Shown here piece by piece: positions 7,651 through 15,228 of a DNA stretch of 23,322 nucleotides. Made by a program: the position numbers and the translations under genes. Where the stretch lies: the NCBI RefSeq assembly GCF_030825805.1, contig NZ_JAPJPF010000030.1, forward strand, positions 1-23,322, given 5' to 3'. Under the pieces are notes generated by a model. It saw nothing but the letters and a program-made list of their open reading frames with translations, did not search any database and had not been told where the DNA came from. The stretch comes from Streptococcus sp. (GTDB lineage Bacteria; Bacillota; Bacilli; Lactobacillales; Streptococcaceae). Every line of letters starts with the position of its first letter. Position 1 is the first letter of the stretch.

Positions 7651-7684
7651 AAAAAAAAGTAGACACTAAAACTACTTCTTTTTT
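7651..7684 (-). terminator. intrinsic terminator downstream of gltX and the small-gene remnant
   Basis: Minus strand AAGTAG (7677-7672), nine-base loop, CTACTT (7662-7657) flanked by A6 upstream and T8 downstream. It should end minus-strand transcripts from gltX; the flanking A/T runs also allow bidirectional function. Confidence 0.8.
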
Positions 7685-7799
7685 AAAATGCTTTAATTAC
7701 TCTAGTATATAAGGAATGATGGAGTTTTTTTGCTGTAAATAAGTCCCATAAATCTCTAAAGACCATTAACACATGGAACTCCCCTACTCAAATGTAAAA

Positions 7800-8065
7800 C
7801 TAAAAGCTAACAATAACCTCATCAAAGGCATCAAGCAAAATACTGTTGCTTTCCAGAACATTGACCACTTTAAAACTAGAATTTTCATCGTTTTGAACAT
7901 CAAAAAGGAGAGAACCAATTCGATCCTCTCCAAGGTGTAACGTTTCCTCACCCATTATAGCTGACAAAATACCCAGAGTCCTTCTCCAATCTCCTTCTGA
8001 GATTTTAGAGTAGCAATCTTGACACTTACTTCTTTATAATGCAATCTATAAGCCTCTGTCAACAT
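7800..8065 (-). pseudogene. small-gene remnant or overlapping small ORF pair after gltX
   Basis: The 485 bases between the TDT start and the gltX stop are not empty. An ATG frame at 8065-7955 gives 36 residues (MLTEAYRLHYKEVSVKIATL at its start). A second frame, open from 8033, ends at a stop at 7800-7802; its last 51 residues start at ATG 7955 (MGEETLHLGEDRIGSLLFD) and end DAFDEVIVSF. The frames meet at TAATG. The second frame stays open and protein-like well upstream of its ATG (WRRTLGILSAIMGEE). I therefore read this as one gene of about 85-95 codons broken by a single-base frameshift, 25 bases after gltX. No family is recognised. No good ribosome site precedes the first ATG. The rest (7685-7799, 8066-8089) is AT-rich, with nothing I can assign. 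Confidence 0.4.
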
Positions 8066-8089
8066 TCTTAAATAAGAATAAATGTATTC

Positions 8090-9550
8090 CTATTTTGCAA
8101 TTTCTTCCAACATTTTTTCAATGTGTTGGATAGATTTCTCGCGACCAAGCAAGTAGATGGTTTCTGGCAATTCTGGTCCGTGCATCTCTCCTGAAACGGC
8201 GATACGGATTGGCATGAAGAGGTTTTTCCCTTTGATACCAGTTTCCTTTTGGACTGCTTTGATTTGCGGGAAGATATTTTCTACCACAAACTCATCGTCT
8301 GACATGGCTTCAAGTTTTGCCTTAAAGGCCTCAAGTACAGTCGGAACCGTTTCACCAGCCATGACTTCTTGCTCAGCTTCTGTCAATTCTGGGAAGTCTG
8401 AGAAGAAAAGGTCTGTCAATGGAACGATTTCATCCACTGACTTCATTTGTGGTTTATAGAGTTCCACCAATTTTTCAGCCTTGTCTGTCAAGCGTCCTGC
8501 TGCTTCGAGGAATGGTTTGGCCATTTCAAAGATGGTCGCAAGATCCGCATTCTTGATATACTCATTGCTCATCCAGTCCATTTTCTTCTGGTCGAAGGCT
8601 GCTGGAGACTTGCTAAGGCGGTTTTCATCAAAGAGCTTGATGAGTTCTTCGCGAGAAAAGATTTCGTCTTCCCCACCAGGGTTCCAACCAAGAAGAGCGA
8701 TAAAGTTAAAGACTGCTTCTGGAAGGTACCCTTTCTTCCGGTAATCTTCGATAAATTGAAGAGTGTTAGTGTCCCGTTTAGACAACTTCTTACCAGTTTC
8801 AGAGTTGATGATCAAGGTCATGTGACCGAACTCTGGAGCTTCCCATCCAAGAGCCTCATAAACCATGAGCTGTTTTGGTGTATTGGCAATGTGGTCATCT
8901 CCACGGATGACGTGAGAAATTTGCATGTCATGGTCATCGATCACAACGGCGAAGTTGTAAGTTGGGTAACCATCTTTCTTTTGGATAACCCAGTCACCAC
9001 CGATATTACCACCTTCAAACTCAATATCGCCTTTGACCATATCATGCCATTTGTAAATACCAGACTCATTAACTGCTAAACGAACCGTAGGGATGATTCC
9101 CGCTGCTTCGCGTTCTGCGATATAAGCAGCTTTTTCTTCTTCGCTCATACCAAGGTATTCGTTGATGTAGCGAGGTGTTTCACCAGCTGCTTCCTGGCGT
9201 TCACGCTCTGCTGCCAACTCTTCTTCTGTCACATAAGACTTGTAGGCTTTTCCTTCAGCCAAGAGTTGGTCAATATATTTTTGATAGAGTTCCAAACGTT
9301 CAGACTGGCGGTAGTTCTCATGCGTCTCTGGACTTTCATCCCAGTCCATACCCAACCAACGAAGGTTTTCCAGCTGGGAACGTTCGCCGTCTTCGACGTG
9401 GCGCTTACGGTCCGTATCTTCGATACGGATGATAAAGTTTCCACCATGGTGGCGCGCATACAAGTAGTTAAACAATGCTGTACGAGCATTTCCGATGTGT
9501 AGTAGTCCGGTTGGACTTGGTGCATAACGCACACGAATATCTTTAGTCAC
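8090..9550 (-). CDS. gltX: glutamyl-tRNA synthetase
   Basis: Class I aminoacyl-tRNA synthetase that charges tRNA-Glu. In streptococci it is expected also to mischarge tRNA-Gln for the GatCAB amidotransferase. The 486-residue sequence has the HIGH-type motif LHIGN (18-21) and the KLSKR motif (255-259), an intact Rossmann core (YAPSPTG at 9-15; [11 protein letters not shown] around 217-227) and a helical anticodon-binding C-terminal half. The start is GTG at 9548-9550 with GGAG 8 bases upstream. Its own extended -10 promoter lies in the short gap after estA, so it is probably transcribed alone or with the small remnant that follows. Confidence 0.97.
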   Translation of the reverse strand: MTKDIRVRYAPSPTGLLHIGNARTALFNYLYARHHGGNFIIRIEDTDRKRHVEDGERSQLENLRWLGMDWDESPETHENYRQSERLELYQKYIDQLLAEGKAYKSYVTEEELAAERERQEAAGETPRYINEYLGMSEEEKAAYIAEREAAGIIPTVRLAVNESGIYKWHDMVKGDIEFEGGNIGGDWVIQKKDGYPTYNFAVVIDDHDMQISHVIRGDDHIANTPKQLMVYEALGWEAPEFGHMTLIINSETGKKLSKRDTNTLQFIEDYRKKGYLPEAVFNFIALLGWNPGGEDEIFSREELIKLFDENRLSKSPAAFDQKKMDWMSNEYIKNADLATIFEMAKPFLEAAGRLTDKAEKLVELYKPQMKSVDEIVPLTDLFFSDFPELTEAEQEVMAGETVPTVLEAFKAKLEAMSDDEFVVENIFPQIKAVQKETGIKGKNLFMPIRIAVSGEMHGPELPETIYLLGREKSIQHIEKMLEEIAK

Positions 9551-9618
9551 GTATGTTTCTCCTAATTGTTCATTGATTCTGGGCTTCTCTTCTAACTGGC
9601 CCAGGCACTTTTCACTCT

Positions 9619-9627
9619 ATTATAGCA
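9619..9627 (-). promoter_or_regulatory. extended -10 promoter and leader hairpin of gltX
   Basis: Minus strand TGC-TATAAT (9627-9619), an extended perfect -10 with no clear -35. The roughly 60-base leader that follows contains CTGGGC...GCCCAG, a six-pair stem with a 14-base loop and no U tract. It is not a terminator as it stands; any control role is unproven. Confidence 0.6.
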
Positions 9628-9648
9628 TATCTCTGCATGAGTAGCTTC

Positions 9649-10431
9649 CTAATCGAGTCGTTCTTCTAGTTCAAAATCAATTGGCAGGGTTGCTAAGAAA
9701 TGCTCCAACTCCCGCTCCCAATAAAACCATTCATGTTTTCCTGGTCCATGGCTGTAGGTGATATCAAAACCGAGGTCCTTCAGATGATCAACAGCTGTAT
9801 TGTTGGCCTCATACAGAGCATCCTGCTCGCCACACCACGCCCATAAGACCGTCTTTTTATCTGAGTACTTCTCCGCAATGCTCTCCAAGGAGTAAGGACT
9901 CGTCGTCCAATCTTCTAGCTCTCCAAAGACCCCTTGCCAGTAAGCTGCACTTCCAAGATCGGTGTCTGCCAGTTGACGCCCCTCAAAGCTAAGAGCACCA
10001 GAAAAGCTAGCAGCATGCGAGAAGCGATTGGTTTGAAGGGCCAGTTTGAAAGATCCATAGCCCCCCATCGATAGACCAGCGATAAAGGTTTTCTCCCGCT
10101 TCTTGGTCATATTGGGGAAGAAGCGTGCCAAGGTCTTAGGCAATTCCTCTGCGATGGCTGTGTAGTAAGGATAACCATACTGGGTATCCGTATACCAACC
10201 ATTATTGGTATTAGGCAAGACAACAATCAGATTGGTCGACCGTAGGATCCGTTCCACATTGGTCCGTTTCAACCAAGAGTACTGATTGCCATTCATCCCA
10301 TGAAGGAGATAGAGGACCGGGATATCTTGATCATCCGGATTTTTTACCCGAGATCCATCTGGGTAGAGGACGTTGATCCCCCACTCCATTGCGAGCGCTT
10401 CTGAATAGTATTCAATCTGCATTACTGCCAT
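9649..10431 (-). CDS. estA: EstA-type (tributyrin/acetyl) esterase
   Basis: A 260-residue alpha/beta hydrolase of the esterase D/EstA group, active on short-chain esters. The streptococcal members are cytoplasmic and no signal peptide is seen here. Catalytic features: oxyanion-region YLLHGMNGN (41-49), nucleophile elbow GLSMGGYG with Ser121, acid Asp204 in CGEQDALY and His233 in GKHEWFYW. The N-terminus [13 protein letters not shown] closely follows pneumococcal EstA as I remember it. ATG at 10429-10431 has AGGA about 8 bases upstream. It follows rnjB by 74 bases containing a terminator, with no obvious separate promoter. Confidence 0.92.
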   Translation of the reverse strand: MAVMQIEYYSEALAMEWGINVLYPDGSRVKNPDDQDIPVLYLLHGMNGNQYSWLKRTNVERILRSTNLIVVLPNTNNGWYTDTQYGYPYYTAIAEELPKTLARFFPNMTKKREKTFIAGLSMGGYGSFKLALQTNRFSHAASFSGALSFEGRQLADTDLGSAAYWQGVFGELEDWTTSPYSLESIAEKYSDKKTVLWAWCGEQDALYEANNTAVDHLKDLGFDITYSHGPGKHEWFYWERELEHFLATLPIDFELEERLD

Positions 10432-10466
10432 CTATCTTTCCTCACTATTTCTTCTTTTCCTTGACA

Positions 10467-10490
10467 AGAAAAAGCCGACGATCGACTTTT
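10467..10490 (-). terminator. intrinsic terminator after rnjB
   Basis: Minus strand AAAAGTCGA, loop TCG, TCGGCTTTT (nine pairs, one G-U), then TTCTTG. Short and U-poor at the end, so it may attenuate rather than stop transcription into estA. Confidence 0.7.
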
Positions 10491-10505
10491 CCTCTTATCT
10501 TAATC

Positions 10506-12167
10506 CTAGCGTACTTCCATGACGACTGGCAAGATAGCTGGTCGACGTTTGGTCTGGTCAAAGAGGTACTTGGCCAAACTATCACGAACAGCACCCTTGA
10601 GCTCGCCCCAATCGAAGCTGTCCTGGGCTAAGTATTCTTCCACACTTTGGTTGACAATCTCAGCACTTTCTCGCAAGATATCGCGGCTCTTCTTCACATA
10701 GATAAAGCCACGAGTGTGAACTTTTGCCTTCGAGATAATGCGTTTTTCACGACGGTTAACCGTAATAGCTACAATAAAGATACCATCTTCTGAAAGGACT
10801 TTCCGGTCACGGAGGACGACATTTCCAACATCCCCAATGGCATTCCCATCGATGAGGACATCTCCAGCAGAGACGCTACCTGCAGGAACGAAGTCACCAT
10901 TGTCATATTCCATGATGGTGCCTTTTTTCGGAATGAAGATATTTTCAGGCAAAATCCCCACTTCCATCGCAAGCCGTGCATGGGCATCCAATTCGCGGTA
11001 TTCCCCTTGGATTGGGAAGAGATAGTTGGGACGAAGAAGGTTGATCATCAATTGAAGATCACGCGCATTTCCGTGTCCTGATACACGCAAGCTTTGAGTA
11101 ATCGCTTTAACGACCCCGCCTGCTTGATAGACCATGTTTTCTACACGTGCCATAACCGCTTCTTTAGCGATAGACGGAGTTGTTACGATATAGACCAAGT
11201 CGCCATCCTTGATTTCAACATAGCGGTGACGGCCAATGGACATTTTACGGAGGCCATTGATCGGTTCACCCATCCGCCCCGTTTCAAGAATAATCAATTC
11301 ATGATCCTCAAAACGAGACATTTCTTTTGGCTTGATTAATATTTTTTCGTTGGCCAAAGAAAGTTTATTTAAACGAATCCCTGTCCGGACAATATTTTCT
11401 ACGTCAAATCCAGTCAAGACAACCCGGCGTCCTGTCTCTGCAGCTGCGTCAAAGACTTGCTGGATCCGTGATAGGTTACTTGCAACAGCGGCTACAATGA
11501 TACGGCCATCCCAGTCAGCAATCGTATCTAGGATTTCATCCCCAACCTCTTGCTCACTAGCCACTTGAATCTTACTATCGGCATTGGCAGAGTCACTCAA
11601 GAGAGCGAGGACGCCTTCTTGTCCAATCTCTGCCAAACGAGCAAAGTCAGTCGCATAAAACTCACTCGCTGTCTGGTCAAACTTGAAGTCTCCTGTATAG
11701 ACGATACTTCCTTCAGAAGTCTTGATGACAATTCCTAAACTTTCTGGAATAGAGTGGGTTGTCTGGAAGAAGGAAACAACGGTTCCTCCAAAATCAATCT
11801 CTGAGTTGGCATCGATTACATGGAAATCATTGAACTTCTTGACACTGTCATTGCTCTTGACAAAGAGTTTGGCCAACTCGATGGTCAACTCTGACCCAAA
11901 TACGGGAACTTTAGCCTCCGCTAAAAGATAGGGAAGGGCTCCAATGGCATCCGCATGCCCGTGCGTTAAAAAGACTCCTGCGATACGATCGCTATTCTCA
12001 AAGAGGTAGTCCATGTTGGGAATAACGACATCGACCCCTAGTTGCTCATTTTCTGGATACTTGAGACCAGCATCCAAAACAAAAATAGAGCCATTTACTT
12101 CAGCTATGTAGAGGTTTTTCCCGTTTTCACGGACTCCACCTAAAGTAATCAACTTAATGTTACTCAT
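10506..12167 (-). CDS. rnjB: ribonuclease J2
   Basis: A 553-residue metallo-beta-lactamase/beta-CASP ribonuclease J. RNase J1 and J2 form a complex for mRNA turnover and rRNA maturation in Bacillota. The J2 assignment rests on the metal motif: H69-G-H71-A-D73-A74 in THGHADAIG replaces the active J1 form HxHxDH, and PIQGEYR replaces the J1 PxHGEYR. These substitutions are typical of streptococcal J2, which has weak activity and supports J1. Other core motifs are present: TGDFKFD, LSDSANA and SGHG. ATG follows a perfect AAAGGAG at 9 bases. It has its own promoter with a roughly 80-base leader and a terminator before estA. Confidence 0.93.
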   Translation of the reverse strand: MSNIKLITLGGVRENGKNLYIAEVNGSIFVLDAGLKYPENEQLGVDVVIPNMDYLFENSDRIAGVFLTHGHADAIGALPYLLAEAKVPVFGSELTIELAKLFVKSNDSVKKFNDFHVIDANSEIDFGGTVVSFFQTTHSIPESLGIVIKTSEGSIVYTGDFKFDQTASEFYATDFARLAEIGQEGVLALLSDSANADSKIQVASEQEVGDEILDTIADWDGRIIVAAVASNLSRIQQVFDAAAETGRRVVLTGFDVENIVRTGIRLNKLSLANEKILIKPKEMSRFEDHELIILETGRMGEPINGLRKMSIGRHRYVEIKDGDLVYIVTTPSIAKEAVMARVENMVYQAGGVVKAITQSLRVSGHGNARDLQLMINLLRPNYLFPIQGEYRELDAHARLAMEVGILPENIFIPKKGTIMEYDNGDFVPAGSVSAGDVLIDGNAIGDVGNVVLRDRKVLSEDGIFIVAITVNRREKRIISKAKVHTRGFIYVKKSRDILRESAEIVNQSVEEYLAQDSFDWGELKGAVRDSLAKYLFDQTKRRPAILPVVMEVR

Positions 12168-12256
12168 GTTTTCTCCTTTATGTGATGGTTCATACTTACG
12201 GTCCTTGGCTCACCAAGTCGAATTACAGTTTTGCAATTTTCTTGCATATCTAGAAC

Positions 12257-12285
12257 ATTATACTATTTTTTCACGATTTTTTCAA
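12257..12285 (-). promoter_or_regulatory. sigma-A promoter for rnjB
   Basis: Minus strand TTGAAA (12285-12280), 17-base spacer, TATAAT (12262-12257). It lies about 90 bases before the rnjB start and just downstream of the terminator of the preceding gene. Confidence 0.85.
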
Positions 12286-12294
12286 AAGTCAGAC

Positions 12295-12325
12295 CAAACA
12301 AAAGCCCTCCATCATCTGATGGAGG
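12295..12325 (-). terminator. intrinsic terminator after the 12381-12926 gene
   Basis: Minus strand CCTCCATCA, loop GA, TGATGGAGG, then GCTTTTGTTTG. Nine perfect pairs; it ends the upstream small gene before the rnjB promoter. Confidence 0.88.
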
Positions 12326-12380
12326 AACCCTTATCAAAACCCAAGACGACAGCATAGAATGTCAGCTTGCTAAAGAGACG

Positions 12381-12926
12381 CTAGTCCGTATGATAGTCAT
12401 TTTTCTTATTCTCAATCACCCGTATCGCCGCCTTGATCACATGAAATTCATTTAACAGTTCTTCTAGGTGGTGGTAATTCCGATCGCTGAGAGCCCCTTT
12501 CTTGAGGGTTTGGGACAAGCTATAAAACCGATCAACATGCTCTTCAATATTGGCCAGTAACTCTTTCGCCTCTTTCAAACGGTAGCGATTCAGAAGCTTG
12601 CTTTGGCTATGTTTATAGGCGAGCACATTCTCACGATGAATATCTTGACAGACTTCCTTCTGCTCTTCATCCACCGTCAAATTGACCGCTTGGAAGCAAG
12701 TAATAAATTCTCGCTTCTTCAGATCACACACAAAGACGACACCGTCCTCTGCTACATAGGCTTCCGTATCGGGCCGTTGATCAAAACTGCTATCAAAATG
12801 ATGAAGCGAGGGCACATGTTGATTGACCCAGCGTTTCAACTGCTCTTTATCGACCCCAAATCGTTCCATTGCTCTTTCTTTAAAGTGATCTCGACAGCTA
12901 TATTCATGTGCGTATGGCAATCCCAC
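12381..12926 (-). CDS. uncharacterised small cytoplasmic protein
   Basis: A soluble protein of about 181 residues that I cannot assign to a family. The N-terminal half (YSCRDHFKERAMERFGV, then SLHHFDSSFDQRP and EAYVAEDGVVFVCDLKKREF) looks like a compact alpha/beta domain. The C-terminal half is a long charged helical stretch, likely coiled coil (SKLLNRYRLKEAKELLANIE). The frame opens at GTG 12935, but GTG 12924-12926 has GAGG 8 bases upstream and begins VGLPYAHEY, so I choose it. No promoter lies between the terminator at 12959-12992 and this start, so it probably depends on read-through of that terminator or a start site inside the RNA candidate. Confidence 0.7.
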   Translation of the reverse strand: MGLPYAHEYSCRDHFKERAMERFGVDKEQLKRWVNQHVPSLHHFDSSFDQRPDTEAYVAEDGVVFVCDLKKREFITCFQAVNLTVDEEQKEVCQDIHRENVLAYKHSQSKLLNRYRLKEAKELLANIEEHVDRFYSLSQTLKKGALSDRNYHHLEELLNEFHVIKAAIRVIENKKNDYHTD

Positions 12927-12958
12927 TGACCTCACCTCAACTTTCTAGCATGACAGAC

Positions 12959-12992
12959 AAAAAGACCTCCAGTCTTACGGGACTAGAGGTCT
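12959..12992 (-). terminator. strong intrinsic terminator of the RNA candidate
   Basis: Minus strand AGACCTCTAGTC, loop CCGTAA, GACTGGAGGTCT then TTTTT: twelve pairs with a single G-U wobble. Among the strongest terminators in the window, yet it follows no recognisable protein gene. Confidence 0.92.
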
Positions 12993-13373
12993 GGTCTGCT
13001 TCACTGACAAGAGGCGATTAACCATTTAGGCTAACGAAAACAACAGTTATGATTTTCATTTCTTTTCATGGTACGTTTTCACATACCAGTGGTTTTCTTT
13101 GCAATTTCTCTTTCAGTTTTGTTACAAAGCACTCAGTTGAGCATACCGAAGTTCGAAAACCATCTAAAGCTTCCACTACTATTTCCACGTATTTCAATGT
13201 CATTTAGTAAGTTAAGCAGACTTACTTGACGGCTCAACCGATTTAACATTTCCGGCGTTAAGGCTCTTTTCATAAAGAGCACGAACAAGTGTCAGCGAAG
13301 ACAGACCTAAAACGAAGTAACCTAATGTATGAATCTATAAGGCATTGGTATCAACCCCTTCTCCCTTATCTTC
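12959..13373 (-). ncRNA. candidate structured RNA of about 415 nt, unidentified
   Basis: The 503 bases between the unassigned gene and the ABC ATPase hold no normal coding frame but form a complete transcription unit. A consensus promoter at 13380-13408 predicts a start near 13373, and a twelve-pair terminator ends at 12959. Between them are several strong hairpins: GCTCTTT/AAAGAGC (13263-13280); an eleven-pair stem with a 3-base bulge, GTCA-AGTAAGT/ACTTACT-aaa-TGAC (13199-13230); GGTATG/CGTACC (13070-13087); CGG/CCG next to the second; and ATAAGG/CCTTAT near the 5' end. Conserved motifs of RNase P RNA (GAGGAAAGUCC) and of tmRNA (tag frame, tRNA-like ends) are absent, and there is no T-box antiterminator. 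An in-frame short ORF exists inside (see findings) but lacks a ribosome site. Identity and function are unknown. Confidence 0.6.
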
Positions 13374-13379
13374 ACCTAT

Positions 13380-13408
13380 AGTATACTCCTTTAATATTGG
13401 TATTGCAA
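13380..13408 (-). promoter_or_regulatory. sigma-A promoter of the RNA candidate
   Basis: Minus strand TTGCAA (13408-13403), 17-base spacer, TATACT (13385-13380). It points leftward into the non-coding region, about 30 bases after the ATPase stop. Confidence 0.82.
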
Positions 13409-13417
13409 GCGATTACA
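13404..13417 (-). promoter_or_regulatory. cre (CcpA) operator-like site over the -35
   Basis: TGTAATCGCTTGCA on the minus strand matches 14 of 15 positions of WTGNAANCGNWNNCW when the flanking bases are included. It covers the -35 hexamer of the RNA candidate's promoter, the classic position for CcpA repression when glucose is present. CcpA binding is inference from sequence. Confidence 0.55.
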
Positions 13418-13438
13418 CGCTGAAACTAGTTTCTAAAT

Positions 13439-14197
13439 TTACTCAAAGAAACGGTAGTAATCAGACAGGTCCATCTTAGCCTTTTCCTCTTGGTTCAAGT
13501 CCTGGATAATCTTTCCATCCTTCATGACAATCAAGCGATTCCCGTACTTGAGCGCATCTTCCATATGGTGGGTAATCATCAAGGCAGTCAGTCGATCCGT
13601 TTTGACAAATCGATCCGTCAGCTCCATCAAGGCCTGACTCGTCTTGGGATCGAGAGCAGCTGTATGCTCATCCAAGAGCAAGAGTTCAGGACGCTTCAGG
13701 GTAGCCATCAACAGGCTCAGAGCTTGACGTTGTCCACCAGATAAGAATTCTACCGCCGTATCGACATGCTTCTCTAAACCATTGCCAATCTGGCTCAAAA
13801 CCTCTTTAAACTCGTCTTTGTACTGGGCAAGGCGACGAGGAACCAAGCCCCGCTTTTCTCCTCGAAATTTTGCAATCAGGAGATTCTCGGCCACTGTCAT
13901 ACGAGGAGCCGTCCCCATCTTTGGATCTTGGAAGACCCGGGATAGGTATTTGGCCCGTTTTTCCGGACCATAGTGCGTCACGTCCTCTCCCTTGATCAAG
14001 ACTTGACCACTGGTCAGAGGCAGAGTTCCAGCCAGGGTGTTGAAAAGGGTTGACTTACCAGCACCATTGCCCCCAAGAATGGTGATAAAGTCATGCTCAT
14101 GAATCTCCAAAGAGACATTATCCAAAATGACTTTTTCTTCATTCAAGCCATTGTTCACCACGATGGTGGCATTTTTTAATTCTACAATTGCGGTCAT
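13439..14197 (-). CDS. ABC transporter ATPase, TrpZ-like (amino-acid importer)
   Basis: A 252-residue nucleotide-binding subunit with all catalytic motifs: Walker A GGNGAGKST (42-50), Q-loop Gln90, signature LSGGQ (152-156), Walker B LLLLDE with Glu177, and H-loop His210. It belongs with the permease that overlaps it by 4 bases (ATGA). The pair matches the streptococcal ABC system predicted to take up tryptophan (TrpXYZ), based on my memory of the permease sequence and gene order; the substrate is not shown by this sequence. A perfect 12-base palindrome GAAACTAGTTTC (13422-13433) follows the stop, without a T tract. No clear terminator separates it from the next promoter. Confidence 0.9.
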   Translation of the reverse strand: MTAIVELKNATIVVNNGLNEEKVILDNVSLEIHEHDFITILGGNGAGKSTLFNTLAGTLPLTSGQVLIKGEDVTHYGPEKRAKYLSRVFQDPKMGTAPRMTVAENLLIAKFRGEKRGLVPRRLAQYKDEFKEVLSQIGNGLEKHVDTAVEFLSGGQRQALSLLMATLKRPELLLLDEHTAALDPKTSQALMELTDRFVKTDRLTALMITHHMEDALKYGNRLIVMKDGKIIQDLNQEEKAKMDLSDYYRFFE

Positions 14198-15060
14198 TTG
14201 CTGAGTTTGACTCCTTTCAGCAGTTTCTCTTTAAAGGTTGGAATCATGAGACAGATCGCCAAGATGATAGCGCTAAAGATGCGAATGTAGCTGGTATTGA
14301 CACCGATGGCAATCACAGCCCAAATTAAGAATTGATAAATGATTGATCCAATAACGATACTGAGCAAACGTTCTGCTAAGGTTAGTTTTGAGAAAAGGAC
14401 CTCTCCGATAATCAAGCTAGCCAAACCAACAACGATGACCCCGATCCCTCGAGAAGCATCTGCATAGCCTTCTTGCTGGGCCATCAAGGCACCTGACAAG
14501 GCGATAATCCCATTAGAAACTACTAGCCCCATCAACTCCATCCGGCTGGTATGGATCCCAAAGCTTTTAGCCATCTCAGGATTGTCCCCCGTCGCAATAT
14601 AGGCTTGCCCCAATTTAGTATCTAAAAAGAAGAGCATGGCAGCAATCACCAGAGTTACAAAGATGATCCCGATGATAATCTCGTTTACGCCACTGGCGAT
14701 AGGAATCATATCTTGGATTTTTGAGTAGCCAAGCAAACCCAGGTTGGCCCGTTGCATCACAAAGAGAATGACTGAGTTACAGGAAGTCATCACCAAAATC
14801 CCCGATAACAGAGTCGGAATCTTTCCTTTGGTATAAAGAAGACCTGTAGCCAATCCAGCCAAGCACCCCGCACCAATGGCCGCCAGGGTGGCTAATAAAG
14901 GGTGAACCCCTTTGGTAATCAGAGTTACCGCAACGGCTCCTCCTAATGGAAAGGAACCCTCTGTGGTCATATCTGGGAAATCCAAGATACGGAAGGTCAT
15001 AAAGATCCCTAGCCCCAAAATAGCCCAGATCAAGCCTTGTGAAATAATCGAAATAAGCAT
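14194..15060 (-). CDS. ABC transporter permease, TrpY-like (amino-acid importer)
   Basis: A 288-residue membrane subunit with about eight hydrophobic segments, of the branched-chain-amino-acid/sugar permease superfamily (COG4120-type). Cues are FRILDFPDMTTEGSFPLGGA at 25-44 and the cytoplasmic coupling region ATGDNPEMAKSFGI around 156-169. It should form the membrane channel driven by the ATPase that follows. The usual substrate-binding lipoprotein gene, normally first in this operon, is absent; the next gene upstream is the giant adhesin. ATG at 15058-15060 has AGGA about 8 bases upstream, and a dedicated promoter lies at 15092-15121. Confidence 0.9.
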   Translation of the reverse strand: MLISIISQGLIWAILGLGIFMTFRILDFPDMTTEGSFPLGGAVAVTLITKGVHPLLATLAAIGAGCLAGLATGLLYTKGKIPTLLSGILVMTSCNSVILFVMQRANLGLLGYSKIQDMIPIASGVNEIIIGIIFVTLVIAAMLFFLDTKLGQAYIATGDNPEMAKSFGIHTSRMELMGLVVSNGIIALSGALMAQQEGYADASRGIGVIVVGLASLIIGEVLFSKLTLAERLLSIVIGSIIYQFLIWAVIAIGVNTSYIRIFSAIILAICLMIPTFKEKLLKGVKLSK

Positions 15061-15091
15061 ATCTTTGTCCTAACTATTGTAAATATCCTCT

Positions 15092-15121
15092 ATTGTATCA
15101 TATTGCGAGACGTGATTTCAA
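15092..15121 (-). promoter_or_regulatory. sigma-A promoter for the permease-ATPase pair
   Basis: Minus strand TTGAAA (15121-15116), 18-base spacer, TACAAT (15097-15092), starting just past the adhesin terminator. It shows the two-gene ABC unit is transcribed independently of the adhesin. No T-box or other leader fits in the roughly 30-base 5' UTR. Confidence 0.75.
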
Positions 15122-15136
15122 TGCTTTCAAGAAATA

Positions 15137-15169
15137 ACAAAAAGGCCCCACTCCTTAGAGCGAGGCCTT
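15137..15169 (-). terminator. intrinsic terminator after the adhesin gene
   Basis: Minus strand AAGGCCTCGCTC, loop TAAG, GAGTGGGGCCTT, then TTTGTTATTT: twelve pairs with two G-U wobbles, 60 bases beyond the adhesin stop. Confidence 0.9.
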
Positions 15170-15228
15170 ATTGTGAAAAACTAAAGCATTTACGATCCTA
15201 GTGTGAATCGTTAGTGTCTACCACTTGT

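Noticed and set aside
8447..9079. Plus-strand 210-codon ORF
   Set aside because: Lies wholly antisense to gltX, whose frame is unmistakable; no independent start signals.
12603..12929. Plus-strand 108-codon ORF
   Set aside because: Antisense to the unassigned 12381-12926 gene, which has a ribosome site and a terminator on the strand used by all neighbours.
12959..13373. RNase P RNA or tmRNA identity for the RNA candidate
   Set aside because: The universal RNase P P4 motif GAGGAAAGUCC and the tmRNA tRNA-like ends and tag-peptide frame are both absent from either strand.
13422..13433. Palindrome GAAACTAGTTTC as terminator of the ABC operon
   Set aside because: No loop of workable size and no T tract on either strand; retained only as a remark under the ATPase gene.
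15061..15121. T-box or tryptophan riboswitch ahead of the permease
   Set aside because: The 5' leader is only about 30 bases and lacks the T-box antiterminator sequence; too short for any tRNA-sensing element.
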